NCBI GenBank assembly: GCA_022577435.1
Contig: JAKOON010000011.1
Coordinates: forward strand, 10,036,992 to 10,100,991
Source: Embiotoca jacksoni
Taxonomy: Eukaryota > Chordata > Actinopteri > Embiotocidae
Reading direction: 5' to 3'
DNA length: 64,000 bases
Shown piece after piece: positions 14,040 to 27,483 of the stretch (the stretch's first letter is position 1; the number at the start of each line of letters is the position of its first letter). A model generated the notes under the pieces. The model was not told the DNA's origin and did no database searches. It was given only the letters and a program-made list of their open reading frames with translations. A program made the position numbers and the translations under genes.

Positions 14040-14477
14040 TTCAGGATTTATTATGAAAATATAACGTTAGCATAGTCAGCAGGAAGTAGGAAGGGGTCGA
14101 TGTTTTCTGCCTAGGACGGCGAAGGCACGAGACGCCCTGCTCAGCCTGAAGCCTTCCCCGTCCTAGGAAAAGAACTTGAGAAGGGAGGGGGGGGGGGGGG
14201 GGGGAGGTTCTTTCCCCGGAAGCCGTTGTTCTTCTTCGTGGGAGGAGGACACTGTTGCTTAGTGCCACGTTGATGGAGACCAGTGGGGACGTGGATATCT
14301 TGTCTTGAGTCCGCAGCCGGGACCCGGTAGTCTCTTCTTCTGCTTTCACGGCCGTTAATCCTCGAGCGGAACCGAAAAAAAGAGTCCAACTTGCGCGCGC
14401 GCGGACGGCGTTTTGTGTTTTTGTCAACCTATTTCATGTGCGCGTTCATGTGAGAAGCAGCAAAGGAAAAAGAGAAG
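14040..14477 (+). promoter_or_regulatory. sec31a: sec31a promoter region and non-coding first exon
   Basis: A CpG-rich block contains a CGCGCGCGCG run near 14395 and a 15-base poly(G) tract near 14190. The exon ends ...AGAGAAG at 14477 before a GTAAGC donor. The next acceptor, at 17258-17259, opens the coding start exon. The transcription start cannot be fixed from sequence alone. Confidence 0.55.
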
Positions 14478-14691
14478 GTAAGCCGCTTTTGGAGAAGTAA
14501 TAAGATCCGTGTGTGGGTCTCTGCGAGCGTCTCCCCTCCGGCACACGGACAGCTAGCAGGCTAAAGGGCGTTATGTCCCCCCCCCCCTCCCGTGTAGCCT
14601 CACGGGACGAGCTGGACCGTGTCTTTATGAGCGGACACGAAAAGTGACACGAGTGTTTTCTGCGTTTCTTTTACTACTGAGACTCCTTGAC

Positions 14692-15502
14692 GAGGCTGAA
14701 GTTAGCTTCTCATTCGTGGCTTCCGAGTCTCGGTACTTAAGGGGGAAGTTAAGGGACAAACCCGACTTAAAGCTCTCTGAGTTACTGATTCTCCTTTTTG
14801 TTTTTATTCTTTAAAGTACTTTCAAATCTTTGAAACATTTAATCTACTTGTGATAATGCAAAAAAAAAAGGATATGTCACTTCTTTTTTTCCCTCAGACC
14901 ATATTAGACCTGGTCAGGACTAAAACGGGTATAGTTAGACAAACCAGTGAAATGTCCTATTATTTACTTTTACAAACTGTTTTCAGAATATTTAAAGACA
15001 ACAACATTGTATTAAATAATCTATAACCTCTTTATGATAATATAATCCAGGTTTAAGATGTCTAAATTTAGTGGTTTTGGATCTGGACCAGGTCTCGTGT
15101 GGCAGATGAGGGAAAAAAACGGTGAAATATCCCTTTTTTTTTTTTTTTTTAAGCATTTTTACAACTTGTATAAATGTTTCACAAATCAGAAACTCTGCTT
15201 AAAAGAATCACGAGCCTCTCTTTGATAATCTAGTCCTGGTTTTAACTCATTTAAGTGTAGCGGTTTTAGATCTGGACCAGGTCGAAGATTTTTTTTTTTA
15301 CATTGTCACAAATATAATCAAGGTTGTTGTTTTTTTTTAACAGATTTAAAATTGGGCTCCAGACAAAGATAAGTCTTTATATGAAATGTATAATAACACT
15401 TTAGCAGCATTGAGAAGTGCAAAAACCGGAGACTCGTTTTCCCTTAATTTTCCCCTTAAGCGCCTGCGCGGAAGCTACGAATGAGAAGCTAACTTCAGCG
15501 TC
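14692..15502. mobile_element. Fold-back element with ~65-bp inverted arms in sec31a intron 1
   Basis: The left arm (14692-14757) and right arm (15437-15502) are inverted near-copies; both contain GAAGTTAGCTTCTCATTCGT in opposite orientations. Between them are two diverged direct repeats (about 15025-15100 and 15209-15285), each ending in GATCTGGACCAGGTC. No coding capacity is seen. The structure fits a fold-back or MITE-type element. Confidence 0.6.
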
Positions 15503-16891
15503 GTGGCTTCACGCTGTGCGGCTTTGAGTGGGTCAATCAGCTGTTAGCGTGCTGCTAGCTTGTACTTTTGTTGTCTACTGTAAACCACAGGCCTCTAAAA
15601 TTACGGATGTTTTTTTTATTTTTTTTAAATTTTTTTATGGGATGTTACATTTAAGGTGTCCTTCCCCCAGCACAGCTCTGATAATCAGTGCCAGTCACAG
15701 CAGGCCTTCGTCTGTCACTCCGTAACTACTGGATTAATCACGGCCAGCGGGCTGAATGGAGGAAAATGCACCACACAAAGTGGGAATAAAACCGTAATTA
15801 CATGTGCAATGAAGCTGCTGCACGCTCTCCCTCCTCCTGCATTTAAAGGGCAGATTCACTCTTTTAAAGCTGACACTGATGCAGACCAACAGTTTCTGTT
15901 ACTGACAGTGCAGGGACTCTTAAGAAGTCTAATAAATTGGCGCATTTACAGGATTTTGGAGCCACTTTTATTGCATAGAGTTGCTGTTTTTAATGTGAAA
16001 TAAGTGCAACTTTAAATGCATATTAAAACGCATGTTGTGCCATCACAAATTAAAGTGTGCACTCATCCATATGTGTATACAATTGTGCAGTCATCAAAAT
16101 TTCCACGTGCTGTTTTTGCACTTTAAAACTGCTGCCACCTTTTATCTTTTTATTTCATCTGCTTATAAAACTGCTATTGTTTACGTTTTTCCTTATTGTT
16201 GATTGTCAAGGTTCTACCTTGTTTTCATCTTAATGTTTTTGTCTTATTTTTATCCAACCTTTTATTTTGTTCGTCACTGCTAGTCTGAGGACTACCAAAC
16301 TTAATTTATTTGCATGCCCTCCAATGACAAGTATGTTACTCATTCAATGCTGTCAATATGAGTGAGAGAAAGCCAGCGACATCTCTATTACGCTTGTATT
16401 TAGCTCCTAACAGCATTTCTATTATGTACAATACAGGAGTCAATTGATAACTTTATCACTGCAGGTGCAGGACTGCCTGGTCTCTGTCTGATATCATAAC
16501 ACAGTTGTTACAACAGCTCTGTTTGTGTGAGTGTGTGTTGGCAGACAGAAATTTAAATGAAGAGAAATGAATGAAAATAAGCAGTCGTTTTTCTTTTTTT
16601 TTTTTAACTTTCCCACCGCCGTACTCAACAAGGAGAGGAAACGCGACGAGAGCATTTCATGCTAAATAAATGTAGATTATAATCACATCCTTTTATAGCC
16701 AGTATGGACGGCAGGAACCAATACAGCATCTCAAAACTCTGTCTCTGCCCATGTATGTGCAAGTATTGTTTTAAGACTCACTTAAAGAATGCAAAAATAT
16801 TCCTTAATGCATAAATCTGATGTGAAACCACTGGTATAAGCTCTTTTTTTAATTATTAAAATCAATTCAATTCTCAGTTATCTTTAGTAAT

Positions 16892-17049
<158 letters not shown>

Positions 17050-17268
17050 GTTTCACTGCAGCAGCATAGGTTAGAAACAGACAGGGTAAACGCAATAAAA
17101 TTGACAGAATAAAAACAGAGGTGGTAAAATCTAAACATCTAAAAATGTACAGTATATACCAATTAAATTAAACAACAGTGCAACGGTCAAAGGTAGTGCA
17201 AATAAGGTGATTGAACATGGTGATGTTACGGTGAATTTGTGCATGATTCTTCTCTTCAGTTCTCCAGG

Positions 17269-20200
17269 ATGAAACTGAAAGAGATCAACCGCACAGCCAT
17301 CCAGAGCTGGAGTCCCTCTCAGCACCACCCCATCTACCTGGCGACAGGTAGGAGCGCCCAGCGAGCGACACCCCGCTGCTGCTTTCAGTCTCACTGACAG
17401 GATATTATTTGTTTTTTTGTCATCGTTTGCGTCTTATTGGTCGACTTGAAAAATATGCTGGGTCACATTTCGTGCTTTGAGTATATTTGATACCAGGAGA
17501 AGAATGCTGAGTCACACAGTACGATTTTTAAAGCATCCTCAAGTGTCAAGTTTTGATAAATGCGTTCACTGGTGACGAGTTCACATCATGTTTAATTTGT
17601 TTGTTTATTTATTGTTTGTTATTACAGCCACATAACGCAGCTATTAAAAGGAGCGCTGAAATTAACGGTTAATAATTTTGCCAGTTAATCTGCTGATCAT
17701 TTTCAAGGTTAATTAATTAATGGTTTGGTTTGTAAAACATCAGAAAATCATAATAAATATCTTTCACAATGTCTTTTAAATGTTTTTTTAATTTTTTTTT
17801 TTTATCAGAAATTCAAAGACATACCGTTTAATTTAAAGGAAAACCTGCGGATTTCAGAACCTTTTTTTTTTTCTGCGTATTTGCTTAAAAATGGACTTCA
17901 TTGATTATCAGAATCGTTGCCTGACTGTTAGATTGATGATCATTGCAGCTCCAAACTAAAAAAAGGTTTCGTCGCTCTGTGTCTGCAGGAACGTCAGCGC
18001 AGCAGCTGGACGCCTCCTTCAGCACCAATGCCTCGTTGGAGTTCTTCGAGCTGGATTTATCCGAGCCGTCTCTGGACATGAAGCCCTGCGGCAGCTTCTC
18101 CTCCGCTCACAGGTACAAAAAAAAAAAAAAAAAAACGCTCCTCAGCGCACGTTTCCTTTTACATTACGGACGTTTATCTCACACTTACCGTCTGTCCTCC
18201 GCAGATACCACAAGCTGGTGTGGGGTCCGTACGGCATGGACGCCCAGGGCCACCCGTCGGGCGTCCTCATCGCAGGAGGCGAGAACGGGAACGTCATCCT
18301 CTACGACCCGGCGAAGATCATGGCCGGAGAGAGCGACGTGATCGTTGCCGAGAGCGACCTGCACACGGGGCCGGTCCGAGCGCTCGACGTCAACCCTTTC
18401 CAAGTGCGACCAGTTTCACTCTGAGACTTTTAACACATTATATCTGTTTGAAACTCGCATGCAGTGATTCATTCTGTCTGTTCTCCCGCAGACAAACCTG
18501 GTCGCGTCAGGTGGGAACGAGTCCGAGATTTATATCTGGGATATGAATAACTTCGGTTCTCCGATGACACCAGGACCTAAAACACAGGTAGGTTTTTACT
18601 AAATTGTACTTGTACAGCTCCAAATCACAACACAGGTTATTTCAGGACTCTTAACACATTAAAGTCCTTCCAACAGTACTTTACAATATTATACAGAGGA
18701 ACGTAAGATAGGAGGAAAAAAACCTCAAACAATGGGAAGGAAAAACTCCCTTTTAACAGGAAGAAACCTCCAATAGAACTCTATTTATGCCCTTTTACAT
18801 TTATTTTCAGTGTTCAACAGTGTTCAGTGACTTATGCTGTTAAAATGTCCAGTCTCCATAATTAAGTGATAATGCCTCTTTTTTAAACACCGAGCAGTCG
18901 TTTTTTTCCTATCAACTCATTTGTAAATAACAGTTATTATAAAAGTTCCTGTTTGTGTCTCGAAGCCTCTGGAGGACATCAGCTGCGTCTCCTGGAACAG
19001 ACAGGTGCAGCACATCCTGGCCTCCGCCTCCCCGAGCGGCCGAGCCTCGGTGTGGGACCTCCGCAAGAACGACCTCATCATCAAAGTCAGCGACCACAGC
19101 AACCGAGTACGTCGGCGACGAGGCGAACACGTTTTCTCGCAGTCCTTCTGCTCCGGTTTCATGAATGTGTCTGTTTTTTTTTTTTAGATGCACTGCTCCG
19201 GGTTGGCCTGGAACCCGGAGGTGGCCACTCAGCTGGTCGTGTCCTCGGAGGACGACCGCATGCCCGTCATCCAGATGTGGGACTTACGTTTCGCTACCTC
19301 TCCGTTCAAGATCTTAGAGCATCACACACGGTAAACACAGAACGCTGTTATCGGCTTTTCTCTGCGATCATAAAAGATCAGACTGTTGATATTTTATATT
19401 TTTCGAATTGATAATGAATCCCAGAAAAACACCAAAACCAACTGTGAATACTGTGCATGTGACTGTGCAGTGAGAGCTGCTGCTAGAAAATTCCCATTAT
19501 AACAGCAAAGTGTTGATCTGCTGCTAAAAATAGTCACAAAAAATACAGTTTCCTCCTGTTTGTGTGTTTCATTAAATAAAGATACATATTTGTGCTGCTA
19601 TTAAAGACTTATGATTACAATAGGAAGCGGTGGACTCTGGATTTTTAGTGCTATAAGTCAGAAAGTAATGTGAAGTGCATCGTTTTTGACAATATGAAAA
19701 ATATACAATGTTATCAGCCTTATGGTTAACAATTGTCTGGCGTATTAAGATGTAATGTCCTGTTCTTTACTCTCAGGGGTGTCCTGGCCATCGCCTGGAG
19801 CTTGGCTGATCCTGAGCTGCTTCTGAGCTGCGGGAAGGACAACAGGATTCTGTGTTGGAACCCGAACACAGCCGAGGTACAACGGTTATATGTAGGAGAG
19901 TCAGAAAGTCTCAGAGACTGATGCACATGAACGGAGCCGGAGTCTCTTGATCAACATCAGCACCTGAGTTCCCATGTTGGAGAACCCAAGTGTCGTGTAA
20001 CGGATACAGTAATGGACAGGTAACTGAAACAAACTGACAAAGAGGGAAGAAGAGCACACAGAGGGCATACAGCAGGGAGGCAAGGACAACGAGGGACAGG
20101 TGAAACTAATCAGGGCACAAAACCCAGACTGAGCTGAAGACTACGAAGCAGAAGAGAAGTCCAAACCATAACGGACGCTTCAGAAGGTCCCAGCAGAATT

Positions 20201-23200
20201 ACGTGTTGACAGTCTGACAACCAGCTAACAAAGCTAACAAACAGCTACTTTCACTAAAAACCCAGCTAGACTCAAGTAAACAACCAGCTAATTTCTCAAC
20301 AAAACAAAAAAAACAGCTCAACAAACAACTAACAACCAACTAATTTTGCACAAAAAAAAAACTAAACTCAAGTTAACAACACTAACAAGTAGCTTACATC
20401 AAGCTAACAAAACAAATTTAGCTCGAAACCAGCTAAACCTAAGTTACCAAAAAGCTAACAACACCAACAACCCTCAGAGGTCTCAGAAGGTCCCAGTAGA
20501 ACTCTGTGTTGACAGTCTGACTCTGGGGGACGAATTCACGGTGACACAACCACCGTCAACGTCAAAGAAAACCCACCTGGTGTCTCCTGACCTGACGCGC
20601 CTTCTTCTGTCTTGGACGGTGAAGCTCCGCCCCCTCTCGAAACGGGAATGTCACTCAGAACACCTGAGTTTCCGTCGTGGAAATCACTGCATGGGCTCAG
20701 GAACACTTGGCTGCAAGCAGGCGTGTTGAAGATTTTTCTGATGTTTCTCTGCTCCAGTTTCAGGTCCGCGGTGAAATCACAAACGTTCGCGTACCAGCGG
20801 TCACGTTAACGTGTGGAACTGAGGTGCCGATGTTGGTCAAGAGACGACACTCGGAACATTTCCTCGCGACGGTCATAGCTTCCTCCTGCTGCGTGTGCAT
20901 CACGAAATTACCTCCCGATCGTCAGTAACTGACGTGCTGTAACCTCCAGGTGCTGTACGAGCTGCCCACCAGCAGCCAGTGGTGCTTCGACATCCAGTGG
21001 TGCCCCAGAAACCCGGCGGTGCTGTCGGCCGCCAGCTTCGACGGACACATTGACATCTACTCCATCATGGGAGGCAGCAGCCAGGCGCAGAGCCAGAGAC
21101 ACGCCGACCAGGTGAGACAGACTCTCCGAAAACAAACGTCTATGTCTGCTGTAAACGCTTAGCATAGCATTAGCTGGGGCAGGCTACGAAGATAAAACTC
21201 AGCTGATCTGAATTTGGTCAAACTTGGCAAAAAAACATTCAGTCGATACCAAGGCTGAACTGATTGGAATTTGGAGGGCAAAGGTTAAAGGTCAAAGACA
21301 CCGTGACCCTAATTCGACACACTCACGTGAGCATGATATGTCGGGAACGCCTGGATGGAATTTCTTCATACGTGGCACAATCGTTCACCCCGGCCTCAAG
21401 GATGGACCGGTTAGAGTTTGGTGGTCAAAGGTCAAAGTCACCGTGATCTCATGTTCCCTTCATCTGTCCGTCCCGTTCTCGTGAACGTGATATACCAAGA
21501 ACGCCTCGAGGGCATTTGTTCAAACTTGGCAAAAACATTCACTTGGTACGGATGATGACCTGATAAGATTTCGGGGTTTAAAGGTCAAAGTTCAAAGCCA
21601 CTGTGACTCCTTGTTTCCCTCATCTTGAGAACGTAATTTACCAAGAATGCTTCGGGAATTGGTTTACATTTGGCAAAAACATTGACTTGGTGCCAACAAT
21701 GACCTGCTACGATTTTTATGTTTAAAGGTCAAAGGTCGCTGTCACCTCACATTAACCCGTGCCTATGAAAGCAATTTTGTGGGAGATGCCTGGAGGGAAT
21801 TTGGGAAACTATTCACATTGGCTCAGCAATGAAGTGTTTAGATTTTGGAGGTCAAAGGTCACAGTGAGTTCAACATCTTCATGGGTTTGGACAGATCTCA
21901 GTTTGTGTCTGACTCGGTTCTGTCCGTCTCCGCTGCAGATTAGCAACTCTTTTGGGAACATGGATCCTTTTGGAACCGGACAGACGCTGCCTCAGCTGCA
22001 GCTGCCTCAGACTCCCGCCCCTCCGGCTGTCGTCAACCCGCTGAAGAAGCCGCCCAAGTGGATCCGCCGACCCGTCGGAGCCTCGTTCGCTGTGAGTCTT
22101 CACCTTTCATCACATGTACAGGGATTTTTTTTTTTTTTTTTTTTTTTAGCCACTGAAACATTCTCAGTCTCTTTGCTTTTGCTTCCTCCCAGTTCGGAGG
22201 GAAGCTGGTGTCTCTGGAGAACACGAAGCCGAACCCTCAGCAGCCGCAGCAGCCCTCCTCCCACGTGGTGCACCTTAGCCAGGTCGTCACGGAAACCGCT
22301 TTCCTGCGGCGCTCCGATCAGCTGCAGGCCACGCTGTGTTCGGGCGGCTTCGTGGACTTCTGCCAGGGGAAGATCGAAGCAGCGGGAAACGAGTTTGAGA
22401 AGACCGTTTGGTCTTTCCTTAAGGTCAGCGAGAACTGTTGGTGGAAAAATCTGGAAATGATTTTTTTTTTTAAGACGATGCTGACTGGTGAATATTCTGT
22501 GTTTTCAGGCTAATTTTGAAAGCAACATCCGCAGCAAGTACCTGGAACTACTGGGCTACAACAAAGAGGAGCTCGCCTTGAAGGTGACTGGGTGATATTA
22601 TAGATGTACTGGCTCAGAATATATTACAGTAAATACTTTTACTGACTGATTTTCATCTTAGATTGTGATAAGCGTGTCAATTTGTTTGTTCTCAGATTTC
22701 TGCAGCACTTGAAGAAAAGCTGGCTGAACCTCCAAAGGTAAGTCTGTTCATTTTGGAGAGCATCTTCAGGGTTTTATGAACATGACAAACATCCAACAGG
22801 GTTCCCTGTGGTGATCATGGAATATCCGGAATATCAGGGAATTGTAAACAGACATTAAAGTCGGGATTTTATCATTACTGGGTGAAATTCTGGAATTTCA
22901 TGGTTTAGTTAAATTTTTTGTTCCCATTTATCAAACTGTAATTTTCTCCCTGCAGTATTTTTCTATCTGGGTCTTTCCTGAGCGGTTTTATCTTCTTCCC
23001 GCTCGTCAACAATCACTTCAGTTAACATGCGCTTATTTACTGCAGCTGCTAACGAAGGCAAACATGCAGGAAAATCTACATTTCAAGAGAAAAGACAGAT
23101 ATAGTTTGTAAAACTACTATTGATGTATTAAACTGACACACTTAAATTAAAAACTGAAACCCTCTTCATTCCACAAACCTGTAGCCTCGTCCTGAATTTC

Positions 23201-26200
23201 ATTTCCAGATGCCGTTATCGTCATATTGTCCCATCTTCCCTCAGGTGGAGGTTCCTCCTCCAGACGCCTTGCAGCCTCCAGCGGACCTCCACCTCCATCT
23301 GGCTCCACTCATCGACACTCCAGAGGCAGCCTTCGACATGATCGCTGCTGCAAACCTGCAGCCTGCAGCCGCTCTGGACCTGAGCTCTACTCCCGAACCA
23401 GAGGTCGAGGATCCGGCTCCGGAACCAGAAGACGCTCCTGAGAGAGAACCGGATCCAGACGTGGACCAGGTTCCCCCAGAGGAGGAGGAGAAGCAGGAAA
23501 AGGAGGAGGAGGAGGAGGAGGAAGAGGAGGAGATCCCCTTGGAGGAGGTATAACTTAAACATTGTCACTGTTATCGAGGCTGTTAACATCCCTGTGAACT
23601 CACACAGGTGAGGTGAGGTCAAAGTTTATCAGTTCATTAGACATCAGATAAGACATTAGACATGTAATGTAGGAGTGACCACACAGCTTTAAAGTTACAA
23701 TCAGAAGACACTAAAACAATTATTAAAAGCGAAAACATTCAATTGACACCAAGAATGAACTGATTAGATTTTGGCGGTCAAAGTTCAAAGTCAGTGTGAC
23801 CTCATGTTCCCCTCATCTGTCCGTCCCGTTCTTGTGAACGCAATGTATCAAGAATTTGTTCAAATTTGGCAAAAATATTCACTTAGTAACAACGATTACC
23901 TGATAAGATTTTGGTGTTTAAAGGTCAAAAACAGCTCGGGTGCTTTATAATGGAATCCCTGACGTTTTTAGTGTAATTGTGAGAATGTTTAGCTCAAAAC
24001 CTCATTGTAACTAAGTACAGCCATAAAGAACGCGAGCATGGCTGTAGCTTCTCGCTTCGCTAAAAAAAATCTGTGATTATCCTGCAACACATGGAGGGTG
24101 GAGAAAACATGAAGCTTTATGACGTTTCTGTGGTGTTTCAGAAGACGGCAGCACCGGCGGAGGAGGAGCCCAGTCCGACTGAGACCCCAGATCCGGTCCA
24201 GATCCCAGATCCAGTCGAGGTTCCAGCTCCAATGGAGGTCCCAGATCTAGTCCAGGTCCCAGATACAGTCCACATCCTAGATCCAATCCAGGTCCGAGCT
24301 CCAGTTCCAACCCCTGCAGAAGGCGTCAGTCTGAGCATCAGTCAAGGTAACAAATCCAACAATGTTTCATGAGATTAAGCTCCATTCAGACAGGATTAAC
24401 AGTACGGTGGTGGTGGTGGGGGTGATGGTGGTGATGATGGTGGTGGTGGTGGTGATGATGGTGGTGGTGGTGGTGGTGATGGTGGTGGTGACGATGGTGG
24501 TGGTGACGATGGTGGTGGTGGTGGTGATGGTGATGGTGGTGGTGATGGTGGTGATGGTGGTGATGGTGGTGGTTGTTCTCCTCAGTGATTTAACTCATCG
24601 TACCAGACAGCATTTTACTCTTCGTAAAGTTTTATAGACACAGACGGCCGGATGCAGCCGAGAAATAAGACGGGATCTGCTGTGGATGTTAAAAAGACAA
24701 AACAAAATCCTAAAAATGTTTTACACACAGACAACCCTGATCCTATTTGTTGGTGTTGGCATGTTTCTATCTGTCAGATTTAAAAAAAAAAAAAAACATT
24801 GTCAGTTTAAAGTTAAATTAATTTCACGCTGAGTAGAAGAAGGACGAGCAGCTCAGTATGCAGGAAAAATCTGAGATACTCTTTAAAATACACTCTTTAT
24901 AGACGTGGACGGGCTGATCACGCAGGCCCTGCTGACCGGAGACTTCGAGGGAGCCGTGGAGCTCTGTCTCCATGACAACCGAATGGCAGACAGCATCATC
25001 CTGGCCATCGCCGGAGGGGCGGAGCTCTTAGAGAAAACCCAGAGGACGTATTTCACGAAAACACACAGCAAGATAACCAAGGTAACAACTGAAAAGGGGG
25101 ATAGTGGGTTGGGGGGGAGGAGGGGTTGTTATCATCGATGATGTCACCGTGTTTTTTAACGGAGAATTTGTTATCGATGATGTCACCGTGTTTTTTTAAC
25201 AGAGAGTTTGTTACCGATGATGTCACCGTGTATTTTCTGTCCTGCAGCTGATCAGCGCCGTGGTGATGAAAGACTGGCACGACATCCTGAAGACGTGCGA
25301 ACTGCAGAACTGGAGGGAGGCTCTGGCCGCCGTCATGACCTACGCTCGGCCCGAGGAGTTCTCCTCTCTCTGTGGTGCGTTCACATGCATGTCGTTGTGT
25401 GGGACATCTGTGTGTCGTTTTTTTTTTTTTTTAATTTTTATTAGAACTAAACCAAGTCTGAACTAAACTTTTCTCCTCGTTAGACCTCCTCGGGGGAAGA
25501 CTGGAGGCTGCAGATGAAGCTCAGCTGCAGTCACAAGCCTGTCTGTGTTACATCTGTGCTGGCAACGTGGAGAAGCTGGTGTCCTGCTGGACCAGAGCGC
25601 AGGACGGACACTGTCCCCTGTCCCTGCAGGTGTGTATAGTGACTCAAGTTCTGCATCTTCAATCTGCTATAACTCATTTGTTTTTGTTGTAAGGTAATTA
25701 AAAACAGGAAATAAGGACGAACAATTGTTATATATACTAATAATTTTTTTTATATCTTAATGACTATTTGAATATTCATAAATCATGTGCCATGACTCAT
25801 CCTGGGTTGTAAACGTTACTTTTTTTTTGGTATTTGCTTTTGTGCCTCAATTTCCTGTAATTCTTCCTAAATTCCGAACAATTCTAAAAAGCGTTTTCAC
25901 ACTGCAAATGAAACAAACCGCGGGTCAGTTTGATCGGTACCGAGACCACCTCTTTTGGCCCGGACCGTGCTCAGAGGATCCCTTCACAACCTGCTTCTTA
26001 AGTTCAGACCAAACTGGACCTCAGCCGTTGACAAACTGTTGTTCCCCGGCCCTTCAGGACCTGGTGGAGAAGGTGGTGGTGCTGCGGCGTGCCGTGGAGC
26101 AGACCCAGCACTCCGGCCCCGCCGCCATCGGCATCCTCCTGGCCGAGAAGATGAGTCAGTACGCCAACCTGCTGGCCTCGCAGGGCAGCCTGTCCACCGC

Positions 26201-27198
26201 CATCACCTACCTGCCCGACAACACCGACCAGGTACGTAACACACCCGCAGCCGGGCGCGCCGACTACGCTCAGACGTAGCTTCGTGTTTTTTGAGGCAGA
26301 ATACTAAAGTCCATCTGTTACTTTGACTTTTGTCCCTCCAGGTTTCCGTGCAGCAGCTCCGTGACCGCCTCAATCGGGCTCTTGGGCAGCAGGCGGCGGC
26401 GGCGGCTCCTGCAGCTACAACTACAACCCAGAGAGCTCCGTCTCAGCTTCCCGCCGCTCAGACTCATGCTCAGCGCGGCCCCGGCCTGCCGAGACACCCG
26501 TACACCCCGGTCCAGCCCGCCATGGTGCTTCAGCGCACCGCAGCACCCCCGGTCGCCATGCCAACGCCCGCCTCCACCTCTGCACCGCCGCAGTATTACC
26601 AGCCGGTATGTTCCACCGAGTCTCCACCGCACCGCATCACACTCATCCACTTCATATGAGGCACGTTTCACGTCCTTTTTCGGCATGATTATTTATAATA
26701 TTTCTGCTTATTTTTATTGTATTGACTGATTTTTGGGATATAAAACGTATAAACCAGACAAAAATCAAAGTCATTTCACTCACATCTAACTCCAGAAAAA
26801 TGTTTAAAACGTACACATTCACAACTCTCATACGGTTTGTATGTAGAAACTTATTACAGTTGGATATTAAGTTTATTAAACCTGACGGCAGACTGGTCAA
26901 AAAACACTGACATCATCTCCACACTCACTCACAAGGCTGCGCGATTCTGGAGGAAATATAAACGCGCTCGCTGCAGTTTTTCTGTTGTGTTGTCGCCCTT
27001 TCCATCGAGTAGATTTCCATCGCAGCCGGAGTTTAAATGACAAGCTGTTTCCCAGAGTTTGTTGCCACGGTGACGGCAGCAGAGTTTTATTTACAGTGTT
27101 TAAAAGTCTCTTTCAGGGCATTTCTGCTCTTGTAATTTGAACCTCGGCTCTCACGTAGTCCTCTCTTGTTGTTGTGGCGTTGTTTTGGTGTGCCCTCC

Positions 27199-27235
<37 letters not shown>

Positions 27236-27409
27236 ACCTCCTCCTCCCATCCCTCCATCATTGCTCAGTGCTGTGTGTCTCTGTGTGCTTCAGGTGAGGG
27301 CTGCCTCCACCGTAACCTCCTGGAGTAACCAAACTCCCACAGCCCTCCCCAATGTCCCTCCTCCTCCTCTTCAAGTAGGCAGCACCTCAGACCAGCAGGT
27401 ATCCGACGT

Positions 27410-27483
<74 letters not shown>

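Noticed and set aside
24362..24637. Val/Met-rich 91-codon frame
   Set aside because: It is a translation of the (GGT/GAT)n array in a sec31a intron.
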